A DNA stretch of 22,295 nucleotides from Ktedonobacteraceae bacterium (GTDB lineage: Bacteria; Chloroflexota; Ktedonobacteria; Ktedonobacterales; Ktedonobacteraceae). The DNA lies in assembly GCA_014896635.1 (NCBI GenBank), contig JADBKA010000068.1, positions 1 to 22,295 on the forward strand, written 5' to 3'. Position 1 is the stretch's first letter. Every line of letters begins with the position of its first letter. The position numbers were made by a program, and so were the translations under genes. Shown piece after piece: positions 1 to 7,682 of the stretch. The notes under the pieces were generated by a model that searched no databases, had not been told where the DNA came from, and worked only from the letters and a program-made list of their open reading frames with translations.

Positions 1-255
1 TCTGCGCAGCGTGGTACGCGCAGCAACCTGATCTTTCAGTCCCGCCTGGCGAATCATGATAAACTCGTCGAGGTTGGTCTCAAAGATCGAGATGAATTTT
101 ACCCGCTCTAGCAGAGGATGGCGAGCATCCTTCGCTTCTTCAAAGACACGGCGGTTAAACTCGATCCAGCTCAATTCACGGTTGATATAGAGATCTGGTC
201 GTTCCAGTTCCGCTGCGGTAGAAGTTTTTTGCTCTTGCTGTACCTTCTGCTCCAT
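1..255 (-). CDS. ppk1: Polyphosphate kinase, N-terminal part (runs off left edge)
   Basis: The first 85 codons of a minus-strand gene are visible and the rest lies beyond the window. The reading contains [17 protein letters not shown] (about residues 25-41), then [12 protein letters not shown] and [15 protein letters not shown] (about 47-74). These blocks are the well-known N-terminal signature of PPK1, which reversibly polymerises the gamma-phosphate of ATP into polyphosphate using an autophosphorylated His. The catalytic His and the ATP site are C-terminal and not in view. The ATG at 255 is the first start after an in-frame TAG, and GGGGGAG lies about 9 bases upstream. Its first 20 or so residues are a polar, Gln/Glu-rich tail before the conserved block. 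It is separate from the LysM gene behind it, because a candidate promoter lies between them. Confidence 0.93.
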   Translation of the reverse strand, partial: MEQKVQQEQKTSTAAELERPDLYINRELSWIEFNRRVFEEAKDARHPLLERVKFISIFETNLDEFIMIRQAGLKDQVAARTTLRR

Positions 256-370
256 ACCGTCAGGCTCCCCCTCTTTTCCCTATCAAAGCAGTTATACAGT
301 CCGTTTCCAACAAAAAGGATCTGGTAACACTGCAAGAAACACTCCCTTCTGGCCTCTCGCTGCCAGCCAT

Positions 371-379
371 ATTGTACCA
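371..379 (-). promoter_or_regulatory. Candidate extended -10 promoter of ppk1
   Basis: On the minus strand the sequence reads TG-G-TACAAT, an extended -10 element, with only a weak -35 (T-rich, around 397-402). Transcription would start near 364 and give a leader of about 110 bases before the ppk1 ATG. A short ACCT/AGGT dyad overlaps it. Supported by motif only. Confidence 0.4.
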
Positions 380-416
380 CCTCTTCAGGTAGCACAAAAG
401 AGGGGGAGATGACGCT

Positions 417-441
417 CTCTTGCAAAAAAGCCGGGCAAGAG
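417..441 (-). terminator. Hairpin after the LysM-CHAP gene
   Basis: CTCTTGC (417-423) and GCAAGAG (435-441) form a 7-bp perfect stem just after the stop of the LysM-CHAP gene. Its loop holds the run of six T (minus strand) rather than the 3' flank, so it is not a textbook intrinsic terminator. It could still act as a 3'-end or mRNA-stability hairpin. Confidence 0.35.
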
Positions 442-451
442 CAAGGGGGCG

Positions 452-1168
452 CTAATGTGAGATAAACGTCACGCCCGGCCCTGGAACGAATTCGACATTG
501 GTCACTCTGGAAGGGAAGGCTCCCCAGTTCATGTTGCTGGCAATCACATGTCCGTTGGGCAGGATTCTCTCCACGACGGCGACATGCCCCAGGCCAGAGG
601 CTCCCTGCACGCCCGGCTGAAGATCAATGATCGCACCAACCGAAGGCGTTGTAGAAACGCGCCAGCCGAACTCGCGTGCGCGTGCTGTCCACTGCCAGGC
701 GTTAGAATTCGTCGTCCAGGGAACATATACACCGCGCATCTGTTTGTACCGCTCATTGGCCCACCATGTGCATTGGCCGTAAGGGAAAAGGTTACCCCGG
801 CCCGTTATGGCCTGCGTCATGCCGGTCGCCTTCCCGCTGGCCTGCTGTGTCGAGCCGGCACCGGGAATGCAAATACGCTGCGCGACAAAAATGAGGTTGG
901 GATTGGCAATTTTGTTATGCGAGGCAAGACTCTGCCAGTTTGTGCCATAACGGCCAGCGATAGCACCCAGTGTATCGCCCCACTTGACGGTGTAGGTTTG
1001 CTCTCCAGCAGGACACGGCTCCTGCGCAAATGTGGCAACCAGTGCAGGCCCGAAAGCGCCACCGAGCCAGACCAGGCCCAGGACCGCAACCACAATAAGA
1101 TGCCCCGCTACAATGCTGGCAGCGCGATGCTGCTGAAAATACTGCCAGATTCGCTGGTAACTACGCAT
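452..1168 (-). CDS. Membrane-anchored LysM-CHAP peptidoglycan hydrolase
   Basis: A 238-residue protein. Residues about 18-47 are a single hydrophobic segment that anchors or exports it. Residues 58-101 are a LysM repeat ([17 protein letters not shown], ending in a CIP motif) that binds peptidoglycan glycan chains. Residues about 125-238 are a CHAP amidase/endopeptidase domain. Likely catalytic residues are Cys133 in YGQCTWWA, His195 in GLGHVAVVE and an Asn/polar residue in SNMNWG near 211-215. Cys52 and Cys100 bracket the LysM and could form a disulfide. I chose the ATG at 1168 because AGGAAAGG lies 8-10 bases upstream; an in-frame ATG at 1237 would add 23 residues but has no good binding site. 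The role is probably wall remodelling or cell separation. The exact bond cut cannot be told from sequence. Confidence 0.88.
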   Translation of the reverse strand: MRSYQRIWQYFQQHRAASIVAGHLIVVAVLGLVWLGGAFGPALVATFAQEPCPAGEQTYTVKWGDTLGAIAGRYGTNWQSLASHNKIANPNLIFVAQRICIPGAGSTQQASGKATGMTQAITGRGNLFPYGQCTWWANERYKQMRGVYVPWTTNSNAWQWTARAREFGWRVSTTPSVGAIIDLQPGVQGASGLGHVAVVERILPNGHVIASNMNWGAFPSRVTNVEFVPGPGVTFISH

Positions 1169-1470
1169 AGTCGCTTTACCTTTCCTTCTATTCAACGAGA
1201 CAACATTTCGTCCATACAGGCTGATGAAATGACACAATCACCATCGAAAAACTACTCTCCCTGACCCCGCACATCAAGCCTGCAAAAATGTATCTATGTA
1301 CACACACCAATGTATGGTTGTGCTATGTATAGTAACTGATAGAACTCGATGAATTAGCTTGAAACTATCTGGAACATAGTAAGAAAGGGCTAAATCTGGT
1401 TAAGATGGGGGAGGATGAAAAGGTCGAGGGATGTGCCACCGCTGGAGGAGAAAGGGAGTTCCTTTAGGGA
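1169..1470. other. Intergenic region between LysM-CHAP gene and histidine kinase
   Basis: About 300 bases with no supported gene. The AT-rich stretch at 1285-1345 has several TATGTA/TACATA-like words but no convincing -35/-10 pair for the LysM gene, and no terminator with a T-run behind the kinase. A short AAAGG/CCTTT-type hairpin lies next to the kinase stop (about 1450-1467). Confidence 0.5.
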
Positions 1471-4164
1471 TTACTCTCCCTCGTCCTTCACCGGGGGATC
1501 GGCATAAGGAAGATAGAAACTGAAGGTAGAGCCTTCGCCGGGGACGCTTTTCTCCACCCAGAGTTTTCCCCCCATCGCCTCGATATAACGCCGGCAGATA
1601 TACAATCCCAGCCCGGAGCCGCGTACAGGTGTCGTCAATGAGCGGGGAGCGCGTACGAACTTTTCAAAGATACGCTGCTGGTCCTGGGGAAGAATCCCCT
1701 CGCCCTCATCTCTGACACGCACCAGCACAACCGGCATATTGCCAAGTTCAGCCATCAGCCCATCATCAAGCTGGTCCTGAGACAGGATAGGCCGCAGTTG
1801 TGGCAGCGTTGTGGCACTGGCGGAGAGATGGACGGCGCTCTGCGCTGGCGAGTACCTGACAGCATTTTCGAGCAGGTTAGAGAGTACCTGGCGGAAATGC
1901 AGCGCATCGGCCTGCACCCATAGTTGCGGATCGATGTCACTTTCAATCTCCTGCTCGACATCGGCATCGAGCATCTCAACGGCAATCTGCACTGCCGAGC
2001 GCACCTGGACCGGGCCGATATTCAAATCGAGCTTCCTGCCAACTTTGCCCAGTCTGGCCGCTTCGTTGATATTATTCACCAATTCGATGAGTTGCTGTGT
2101 AGCGTCAGTGATCTTACTGGCGTAGCGCAGAATATGTTGAGGGGAGCAACGTGACCCCTGGCGCCGTAGCAGGCCGGCGTAGCCATTGATCGCGCTCAAA
2201 GGCGTGCGCAATTCGTGCGAGGCCGTTACCAGGAACTCATCCTTAAGCTTGTTCAGGTGCTTCAGTTCAGCCTGAGCTTCCTCACTGCGCGCAAAAAGCT
2301 GGGCATTGCGAATCGCGCCCGCTGCCTGAGCGCAGATTGCCAGCAGCAGGCCGACATCTTTGGGAGGGAAGAAGCGATTCTCACCGTGAGGCGCAGGAAC
2401 AGCCAGCAGGCCGATGAAGTCTCCTTGATAGATCAGTGGTATCATGAGCATGCGACTGATCTTCGCCTCTTGCAAGAAGAGCTTGTATTCCTCGCTTCCC
2501 TGCCGTGCCAGTTCTTCCAGCTCAGGTGCTTCCAGGTAGAAGAAGCCACCTTCGTTTACCCGCCGCGCCAGGAACGTGTTCTTGAAGGGATGACGGATCT
2601 GCTTAAGCAGATCTTCTGACCGATGCTGGCCAGAGGGCAGCACTTCAGGTTCCTGACCATCATCGTCATCGTCCGCATTCTGATCAAGGCAGACGCGCCG
2701 GGCGGTATAGATATTCGAGAGACCGTAGAGAGCCTGGACCTCCAGTTCCTCTCCTACCGGCTGAAAGAAGGCGCAACTCTCGACTTTGACAACTCTGGCA
2801 GCATGGCTTGCAAAGCGCTCAAGCAGTTTGGAAATGTCAAGCTCTGAACCGATGGCTTGCAGGGCGCTATTGACTTCGGCCAGTTGCGCCTCACGCTGGC
2901 GCCCTTCCTGGATCAGTGCGTGGTCACGCCGGTAGAGCTTTTCATTTTCGATGCTGACCGTCACGATCTGAAGCATCGTCTCCAGCACCTGGATCTCTTC
3001 TTCACTATAAGCAAGTGGCCGCAGGCTGGCAAGACTCAGCGAGCCGGTGACGCGGTTGAACATTTTCATTGGCAGCATCAGGAAAGTCTCGGCCTGCCGC
3101 TGGTCTCCCCAGACGCCCATCAGGAGTTCACTGTACCTGGCAGCTTCCTGAGGATTTTGTAGCGGAGAGAACAGCAGGCGGCGTTGCTCTACCTGCATCG
3201 CCTGCCACCAGACGGGACGTTCGTCTTTAGGGATGATCGCGGGCAGCTCGTCCTGCTCTGAAACACGGTTACCATCACGGACCGCGAAAATATCGTACAT
3301 CTTCTCAGTGTCGCGGTCATAGAGCGTCAGCAGCATCGCATGGACGTTCACCACCTGCGTGATGAAGCGGTACATACTCTCAACCAGTTCGTGAAGCTGC
3401 ACGCTGGCCGGGAACGCCGTGCTGATCTCTTGCAAGAGCCGCAGGTATTCGCTGGCGCGTTGCTGTGCGCGTCGTAACCGGTTGTTCTGGAGATAAAGGG
3501 CAATACGCTCCATATACTGTTTTGCTTCTGTAAGATGTTTTGGCTGGAAGTTTGCCCCTGGTGTAATCTGGTACAGGACGATGACGCCGAGCACATGACG
3601 ATTAGAGGAAGATTGAGGACAGTATGATGCGGCATCCGGGGCTGCTTCCTGGATCGGCACAGCCAGATAGGAGGTAGGGATCACATCCGTATGAAAAGGG
3701 TACTCCTGTCCCTGTTCTACCAGGGAGAGATAGTCTTCGTGGCGCAGAATACAGGCTTCTCCGCCTTGCCAGACACGCCCGATCAATCCTTCGCCCAGGC
3801 CGTACGTTACGCCGGGGGCGAACAGCTCACTGCGCTGAGGTGAGATATCTTCTACATCATCCGGGCTTTCGCCCGGCGCTGTGGGGAGCGGCGTATCCTG
3901 GTCCAGGCGCCCGCTGATACGGCGGCCCGGCAGGCGCAGGCCAAGCGCCCTGACAGGTTCGGGCAGGCTCGCACCCACGCTGGCATTGCGCGTTCGCAGG
4001 TGAAGATAGACACGCATCTGCGTGATGCTTTCATCTAAGAGCGCGATACAGGCACCATGAGCCGAAAAGTGGCTTAGAGCCTGTTTTACAAGATTTTTGA
4101 GCAACGGCGCCGGGTAAGTATCCCCTACATATGACTCGGGTCCTCCCCAGACCGAGGTAGACAT
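1471..4164 (-). CDS. Soluble multi-GAF sensor histidine kinase
   Basis: An 897-residue cytosolic protein with no membrane segment. Three GAF-like regions occupy roughly residues 15-225, 235-410 and 435-620. A HisKA dimerisation domain follows with phospho-acceptor His650 in SHELRTPLSAINGY. The HATPase_c domain has the N box LSNLLENAVRYSP (about 762-774), G1 DEGEGI (819-824), an F box FEKFVRAP and G2 GSGLGLYICRRYIEAMGG (from 849). All kinase boxes are intact. The GAF ligand cannot be deduced. No response regulator lies nearby, so it is an orphan kinase. The ATG at 4164 is preferred because GGAGAGG sits just upstream; an in-frame GTG at 4197 would add 11 residues. An acidic Asp-rich run (ADDDDDGQEPE) interrupts the third GAF. 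Confidence 0.9.
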   Translation of the reverse strand: MSTSVWGGPESYVGDTYPAPLLKNLVKQALSHFSAHGACIALLDESITQMRVYLHLRTRNASVGASLPEPVRALGLRLPGRRISGRLDQDTPLPTAPGESPDDVEDISPQRSELFAPGVTYGLGEGLIGRVWQGGEACILRHEDYLSLVEQGQEYPFHTDVIPTSYLAVPIQEAAPDAASYCPQSSSNRHVLGVIVLYQITPGANFQPKHLTEAKQYMERIALYLQNNRLRRAQQRASEYLRLLQEISTAFPASVQLHELVESMYRFITQVVNVHAMLLTLYDRDTEKMYDIFAVRDGNRVSEQDELPAIIPKDERPVWWQAMQVEQRRLLFSPLQNPQEAARYSELLMGVWGDQRQAETFLMLPMKMFNRVTGSLSLASLRPLAYSEEEIQVLETMLQIVTVSIENEKLYRRDHALIQEGRQREAQLAEVNSALQAIGSELDISKLLERFASHAARVVKVESCAFFQPVGEELEVQALYGLSNIYTARRVCLDQNADDDDDGQEPEVLPSGQHRSEDLLKQIRHPFKNTFLARRVNEGGFFYLEAPELEELARQGSEEYKLFLQEAKISRMLMIPLIYQGDFIGLLAVPAPHGENRFFPPKDVGLLLAICAQAAGAIRNAQLFARSEEAQAELKHLNKLKDEFLVTASHELRTPLSAINGYAGLLRRQGSRCSPQHILRYASKITDATQQLIELVNNINEAARLGKVGRKLDLNIGPVQVRSAVQIAVEMLDADVEQEIESDIDPQLWVQADALHFRQVLSNLLENAVRYSPAQSAVHLSASATTLPQLRPILSQDQLDDGLMAELGNMPVVLVRVRDEGEGILPQDQQRIFEKFVRAPRSLTTPVRGSGLGLYICRRYIEAMGGKLWVEKSVPGEGSTFSFYLPYADPPVKDEGE

Positions 4165-4272
4165 GAACCTCTCCTCTTCACCTATAAAATCTGCCACACG
4201 CGCGACAATCCTTCAAAATCTCCCGTGTCCTGATCCGTGAGACAGCGGCGACCTGCTCGTGTGTCAACTCGT

Positions 4273-4301
4273 AGCATAACACACGTTCCCCTTATATTCA
4301 A
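4273..4301 (-). promoter_or_regulatory. Sigma70-type promoter of the histidine kinase
   Basis: On the minus strand, -35 TTGAAT (4296-4301) and -10 TATGCT (4273-4278) are spaced by exactly 17 bases. The start would be near 4266, giving a leader of about 100 bases to the ATG at 4164. Confidence 0.55.
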
Positions 4302-4386
4302 CTGCTTATCGGTCAATAAACTCTTCGGTGTGGTCCGCTGTCTGGCTTCCAGACAACAAAAAAGAGAAGGAGCAGCCCCCTACAAG

Positions 4387-4415
4387 TTGACGCTCCCTTT
4401 CCCGCATGCTACAAT
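4387..4415 (+). promoter_or_regulatory. Strong sigma70-type promoter of rrf2 / suf region
   Basis: -35 TTGACG (4387-4392) and -10 TACAAT (4410-4415) are separated by exactly 17 bases. The start would be near 4422. It is the best candidate promoter for the regulator and possibly for the whole suf region. Confidence 0.75.
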
Positions 4416-4417
4416 AT

Positions 4418-4438
4418 ATCCTAGTGTACAGGTCGGAT
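4418..4438 (+). promoter_or_regulatory. Candidate Rrf2 operator dyad at the rrf2 start site
   Basis: ATCC (4418-4421), 13 bases, GGAT (4435-4438) form an inverted repeat of 21 bases, with a TGTACA palindrome near its centre. It begins 3 bases after the -10 and covers the predicted start site, where a repressor would block transcription. Rrf2 proteins commonly autoregulate through AT-rich dyads of this size, but I cannot match this one to a named operator consensus. Confidence 0.3.
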
Positions 4439-4579
4439 TAACAGATTCATGATCATAGTCTCGTAAGAGAACGCATGATTGTCTACTGGCGGGACGGCCT
4501 CTCGCGGTTGCCCCGGCCTTCTGCATATCATGAGGGATGATAGAAGACCTTGCCAGGCGAGGAGAAGGGAGCAGCCATA

Positions 4580-5074
4580 ATGTTACGAGTATCGACAAAA
4601 GGTGAGTATGGCGTGCGTATTATGGTCGATCTGGCTCGTCATTATGGCGAGCGGCCCCGCTCACTGAGCGATATCTCGCAGGCGGAATCATTACCACTGG
4701 CATACCTGGAGCAGCTCATCAAGCTCCTACGTGAAGCCGAGCCGCCGCTGGTGCTGAGTACACGGGGAGCGCATGGCGGCTATCGCCTGAGTCGTTCTCC
4801 ACAGGAGATCTCGATGGGTGAGATTGTGCGCATTCTCGAAGGCCCGATCTCGCCGATGATCTGCGCGACAGAAGGCGAAATGACGCAGATATGCAGTTTT
4901 CTCGACTCCTGCAAAACCAGGTATCTCTGGACCAGGGTGCGGGACGCGGTTGCGCAAACGCTGGACTCGATCACGCTGGCGGAACTGGTGGCAGCAGAAT
5001 CTGCCGAGCAGCGTGCTGCCCATTTTGTTGCGCTCTCCGACATTCACACAAGTGCGGCTGTCAAAAATAGTTGA
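4580..5074 (+). CDS. Rrf2-family Fe-S-sensing regulator of the suf cluster
   Basis: A 164-residue Rrf2-family transcription factor. It opens with LRVSTKGEYGVRIMVDLARH, the typical N-terminal helix. A winged helix-turn-helix spans about residues 27-70 with the wing TRGAHGGYRLSR. Three cysteines, Cys95, Cys105 and Cys111 (C-x9-C-x5-C), sit where IscR-type members bind an Fe-S cluster, so it probably senses cluster supply or oxidative stress. The ATG at 4580 has GGAGAAGGGA just upstream; an earlier in-frame TTG at 4550 is unlikely. It lies directly ahead of sufC on the same strand, which makes SUF control its likely job. Whether it behaves like IscR, SufR or a cysteine-metabolism regulator is undecided. 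Confidence 0.9.
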   Translation: MLRVSTKGEYGVRIMVDLARHYGERPRSLSDISQAESLPLAYLEQLIKLLREAEPPLVLSTRGAHGGYRLSRSPQEISMGEIVRILEGPISPMICATEGEMTQICSFLDSCKTRYLWTRVRDAVAQTLDSITLAELVAAESAEQRAAHFVALSDIHTSAAVKNS

Positions 5075-5093
5075 GGAACACTCGAAAAGGGAT

Positions 5094-5140
5094 CGCGTGG
5101 ACGATAGAGGGGTATTCCCCGCCGGTACTGACCCCACGCG
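5094..5140 (+). other. Potential RNA structure between rrf2 and sufC
   Basis: An outer 7-bp stem, CGCGTGG (5094-5100) with CCACGCG (5134-5140), encloses GGGG-TATT-CCCC (5109-5120). No T-run follows, so it is not a standard terminator. It could be a processing or stability element that sets different levels for the regulator and the suf structural genes. Only plausible promoter remnants are visible between it and sufC (about 5157-5195). Confidence 0.4.
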
Positions 5141-5214
5141 GCCCCCGGACACGGACTTTTCACATAAAGAGACGTGGCCATTATCTTATCCTTTGAGGAA
5201 GGTGTGTTTCGTAA

Positions 5215-6039
5215 ATGGGATCTGAACTTGTTATTAAAAACCTGCATGCCAATATTGAAGGCAAACCAATCTTGCGCGGCGTCGATCTCGTCGTACGCCA
5301 GGGCGAGATCCATGCCCTGATGGGACCTAACGGCTCTGGTAAAAGCACCCTGGCAAACGTCATCATGGGCAATCCTAAATATGAGGTAACCGACGGGGAG
5401 ATCTGGTTCAAGGGCGAGAACATTCTTGAGTATTCGCCTGACCGCCGCGCGCGCATGCGACTCTTCCTGGCGTTCCAGTATCCAATGTCCATTCCCGGCG
5501 TGAGCGTCGCTAACTTCCTGCGCCGTGCGCTTGAGGCTGTGCGCGAAGGCAACAGGCCACAGGAAGAGGGGGAGAATCCCAGCGGCAGGATGAGCAAGCG
5601 CAAAAGTGTTCCCCCCGGCGAATTTCGCAAGCTGTTGCAAGAAAAAATGAAACTGCTCAAGGTTGACAACAGCTTTATCAACCGCTCAATCAACGACGGA
5701 TTCTCCGGCGGCGAGAAGAAGCGTGCTGAGATCTTGCAGATGGCCCTGCTTGAGCCAGAAATCGCCATCATGGATGAAACCGACTCCGGCCTTGATATTG
5801 ACGCGCTGCGCATCGTCTCCGACGGCGTCAACGCGCTGACCGGCCCCAACCTGGGCATCCTGCTCATCACCCACTACCAGCGCATCCTCAACTATATCCA
5901 GCCCGACTACGTGCATGTCATGTTCAATGGGCGCGTCATCAAGTCAGGTGGCAAGGAACTGGCGACCGAGTTGGAAGAGAAGGGCTATGAGTGGCTCAGG
6001 CCAGCAGATGAAGAGAATGAGGTGACTGTCGATGCTTAA
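5215..6039 (+). CDS. sufC: Fe-S assembly ATPase SufC
   Basis: A 274-residue soluble ABC-type ATPase that powers the SUF scaffold. Walker A is GPNGSGKST (37-45), the Q-loop lies in AFQYP (Gln88), the signature is FSGGEKKR (163-170), and Walker B plus catalytic Glu is [12 protein letters not shown] (183-194, Glu188). The H-loop His is His220 in [26 protein letters not shown] is highly characteristic of SufC rather than other ABC proteins. The protein is slightly longer than the usual 250 or so residues because of a polar insertion at about 111-137, between the Q-loop and the signature. The ATG at 5215 has GAGGAAGG upstream. Its end overlaps sufD by 8 bases (ATGCTTAA), pointing to translational coupling. 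Confidence 0.95.
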   Translation: MGSELVIKNLHANIEGKPILRGVDLVVRQGEIHALMGPNGSGKSTLANVIMGNPKYEVTDGEIWFKGENILEYSPDRRARMRLFLAFQYPMSIPGVSVANFLRRALEAVREGNRPQEEGENPSGRMSKRKSVPPGEFRKLLQEKMKLLKVDNSFINRSINDGFSGGEKKRAEILQMALLEPEIAIMDETDSGLDIDALRIVSDGVNALTGPNLGILLITHYQRILNYIQPDYVHVMFNGRVIKSGGKELATELEEKGYEWLRPADEENEVTVDA

Positions 6040-7489
6040 ACCCCTGGCAATCGGTTTCTCACGCGATGCGGTAGAGGAGCTGTCGCGCCAGAAGGGTGAG
6101 CCTGAGTGGATGCGACAGTTCCGCCTGCATGCCTGGGAAGTCTACGAGAACACAGAGACCCCGCTTGGCCGGCGCGGCGACCTGGGGACCCTGCGCACCC
6201 TTGCGAACTTCAAATTACAGCAAATCAGCCCTTATGTCCCCTCTGAGCACGGTCAGCGTCTGCCTCAGTTCATCGAGGATGCGCTACAAGAGGCCCCGGT
6301 CAGCGAGCGGTCCGGCCTGATCGTCCAGCGCAATAGCTCGATTGTGCATACCGAACTCAGCGAAGAACTGCGGCAGCAAGGGGTCATTCTGACTAGCATG
6401 GATACTGCCATACGCGAGTATCCCGACCTGGTGCAGCAGCACTTCATGACGCGCTGTGTGCCGCCGGAGTCGAGCAAGTATACAGCTCTGCATGCCGCTT
6501 TCTGGAGCGACGGCTTCTTCCTCTACGTTCCTGAAGGTGTGCAGGTAGCAGCGCCCATCCTGGCCCAGGTCTGGCTGGATGCGCCCTCAGCGGCAGCATT
6601 TTCGCATACGCTGATCATTGCCGATAAAGAGAGCAGCGTGAGCTTCGTCGAGGAGTATGCTTCACGTGTGCCTGAGGACCGCGTGGCACTGCTCAGCAAT
6701 GTCGTCGAAGTGTACACAAAGAGCATCGCGCGCGTCGAATTCAGCAATTTGCAGAATCTCGGCCAGAACATCTGGCATATCGCTCACAAGAATGCACTCC
6801 ACGAGAGCGATAGTAGCGTCACGTTCGTCATGGCGGAACTCGGTAGCAAGGTGACGCTCGAAACGATTGGCGCGGGCTTGCAGGGCAATGGCAGCGCCAC
6901 CGAACTGGTGGGCGTTTTCTTCACCGACCACGATCAGCGTTTCGCCATCAATACGCTCTCCGATCACATCGGTCTCTCGACCAATGCCGAGACGATGGTC
7001 AAGGGCGTGCTGACCGACCAATCGCGCGTGGAGTTCGACGGTATGATTCGTGTGCGCCCGAAAGCGCAGCAGACGGCTTCGTTCCTGGCAGCACATGGCC
7101 TGGTACTGAGCAAGCAGGCGCGCGGCGAGTTCATTCCCGGCCTGGAAATTGCCGCTAACGAAGTGAGCGCCAGTCACGGTGCAACGACAGGCCAGATCGA
7201 CGAGGAGCAGCTCTTCTACCTGATGGTACGCGGTATCTCGCGTCCCGAAGCCGAGCGCATTATCGTCCAGGGCTTCTTCGAGCCAGTGCTCCAGCGCATC
7301 GGACTGGAAACTTTGCGCACGCGCCTGCGCCGCAGTATCGTCCATCGCATGAGCGGCGGCTACGAAAGCGAGGCCGATAGCTGGATTGATGCCCAGGAAC
7401 GCTGGGAGATCGAGGGCGTTGACGAAGGAGCCGTCCATCTCGACGAGAGCAGCGCAAAAGACGAGGAGATCCAGCTCACCGAGTATTGA
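6032..7489 (+). CDS. sufD: SufB/SufD-family scaffold protein, SufD-like
   Basis: A 485-residue SufB/SufD-family protein of the Fe-S scaffold complex with SufC. The C-terminal beta-helix core is clear: [18 protein letters not shown] (331-348), then [20 protein letters not shown] (367-386) and [18 protein letters not shown] (387-404). His382 in SHGAT matches the functional His of SufD (His360 in E. coli), which favours SufD over SufB. The position two before it, often Cys in this family (KCSHGAT), is Ala380. The only cysteine in the protein is Cys142. It overlaps sufC by 8 bases. It is long for SufD because of an acidic C-terminal tail (about 445-485). No sufB follows in the cluster. Confidence 0.9.
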   Translation: MLKPLAIGFSRDAVEELSRQKGEPEWMRQFRLHAWEVYENTETPLGRRGDLGTLRTLANFKLQQISPYVPSEHGQRLPQFIEDALQEAPVSERSGLIVQRNSSIVHTELSEELRQQGVILTSMDTAIREYPDLVQQHFMTRCVPPESSKYTALHAAFWSDGFFLYVPEGVQVAAPILAQVWLDAPSAAAFSHTLIIADKESSVSFVEEYASRVPEDRVALLSNVVEVYTKSIARVEFSNLQNLGQNIWHIAHKNALHESDSSVTFVMAELGSKVTLETIGAGLQGNGSATELVGVFFTDHDQRFAINTLSDHIGLSTNAETMVKGVLTDQSRVEFDGMIRVRPKAQQTASFLAAHGLVLSKQARGEFIPGLEIAANEVSASHGATTGQIDEEQLFYLMVRGISRPEAERIIVQGFFEPVLQRIGLETLRTRLRRSIVHRMSGGYESEADSWIDAQERWEIEGVDEGAVHLDESSAKDEEIQLTEY

Positions 7490-7682
7490 TAATAACAGCC
7501 GGGGATGCGGGACAGGCCCTTTCCTGTTCCTCTCCCGCCCATTGTAGGGGTGGCGCCTGGTGACGCGGACCCTGGCCCGGTCGCCCTGGCCCGGATGGGA
7601 CTTCGGGGGCTGGTCCCCTATTTGTTTTTTCACAATACTGAATAATTCTCTTTTTAGAATTAGAACAGAATCAGGAACGGCC
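7490..7682 (+). other. sufD-sufS spacer with hairpins and a direct repeat
   Basis: This 193-base spacer interrupts the otherwise tight suf genes. It holds a two-part hairpin (GCGGGA and ACAGG pairing with CCTGT and TCCCGC, 7507-7538) and a direct repeat of CCCTGGCCCGG (7570-7580 and 7584-7594). A weak hairpin GGGAC/GTCCC (7597-7617) is followed by a T-rich run (7619-7630), so partial termination is possible. The AT-rich tract 7620-7675 could supply a weak promoter for sufS, but I see no good -35/-10 pair. Confidence 0.45.

Larger units (their letters stand above)
4165..4579. other. Divergent control region between histidine kinase and rrf2
   Basis: About 415 bases holding two back-to-back promoters: the kinase promoter (minus, 4273-4301) and the rrf2 promoter (plus, 4387-4415). 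Between them lies a perfect 7-bp inverted repeat, TGTCTGG-CTT-CCAGACA (4339-4355), a candidate operator shared by both. The rrf2 side leaves a leader of about 155 bases (4422-4579) with a small TCTC-GTAA-GAGA hairpin. No small ORF in it looks real. Confidence 0.55.

Noticed and set aside
171..425. 84-codon reading frame on the minus strand, overlapping ppk1 and its leader
   Set aside because: It overlaps the strongly conserved PPK1 start in another frame and has no family resemblance.
548..1264. 238-codon plus-strand frame opposite the LysM-CHAP gene
   Set aside because: It is the antisense shadow of a gene with clear LysM and CHAP motifs, and its own translation is not protein-like.
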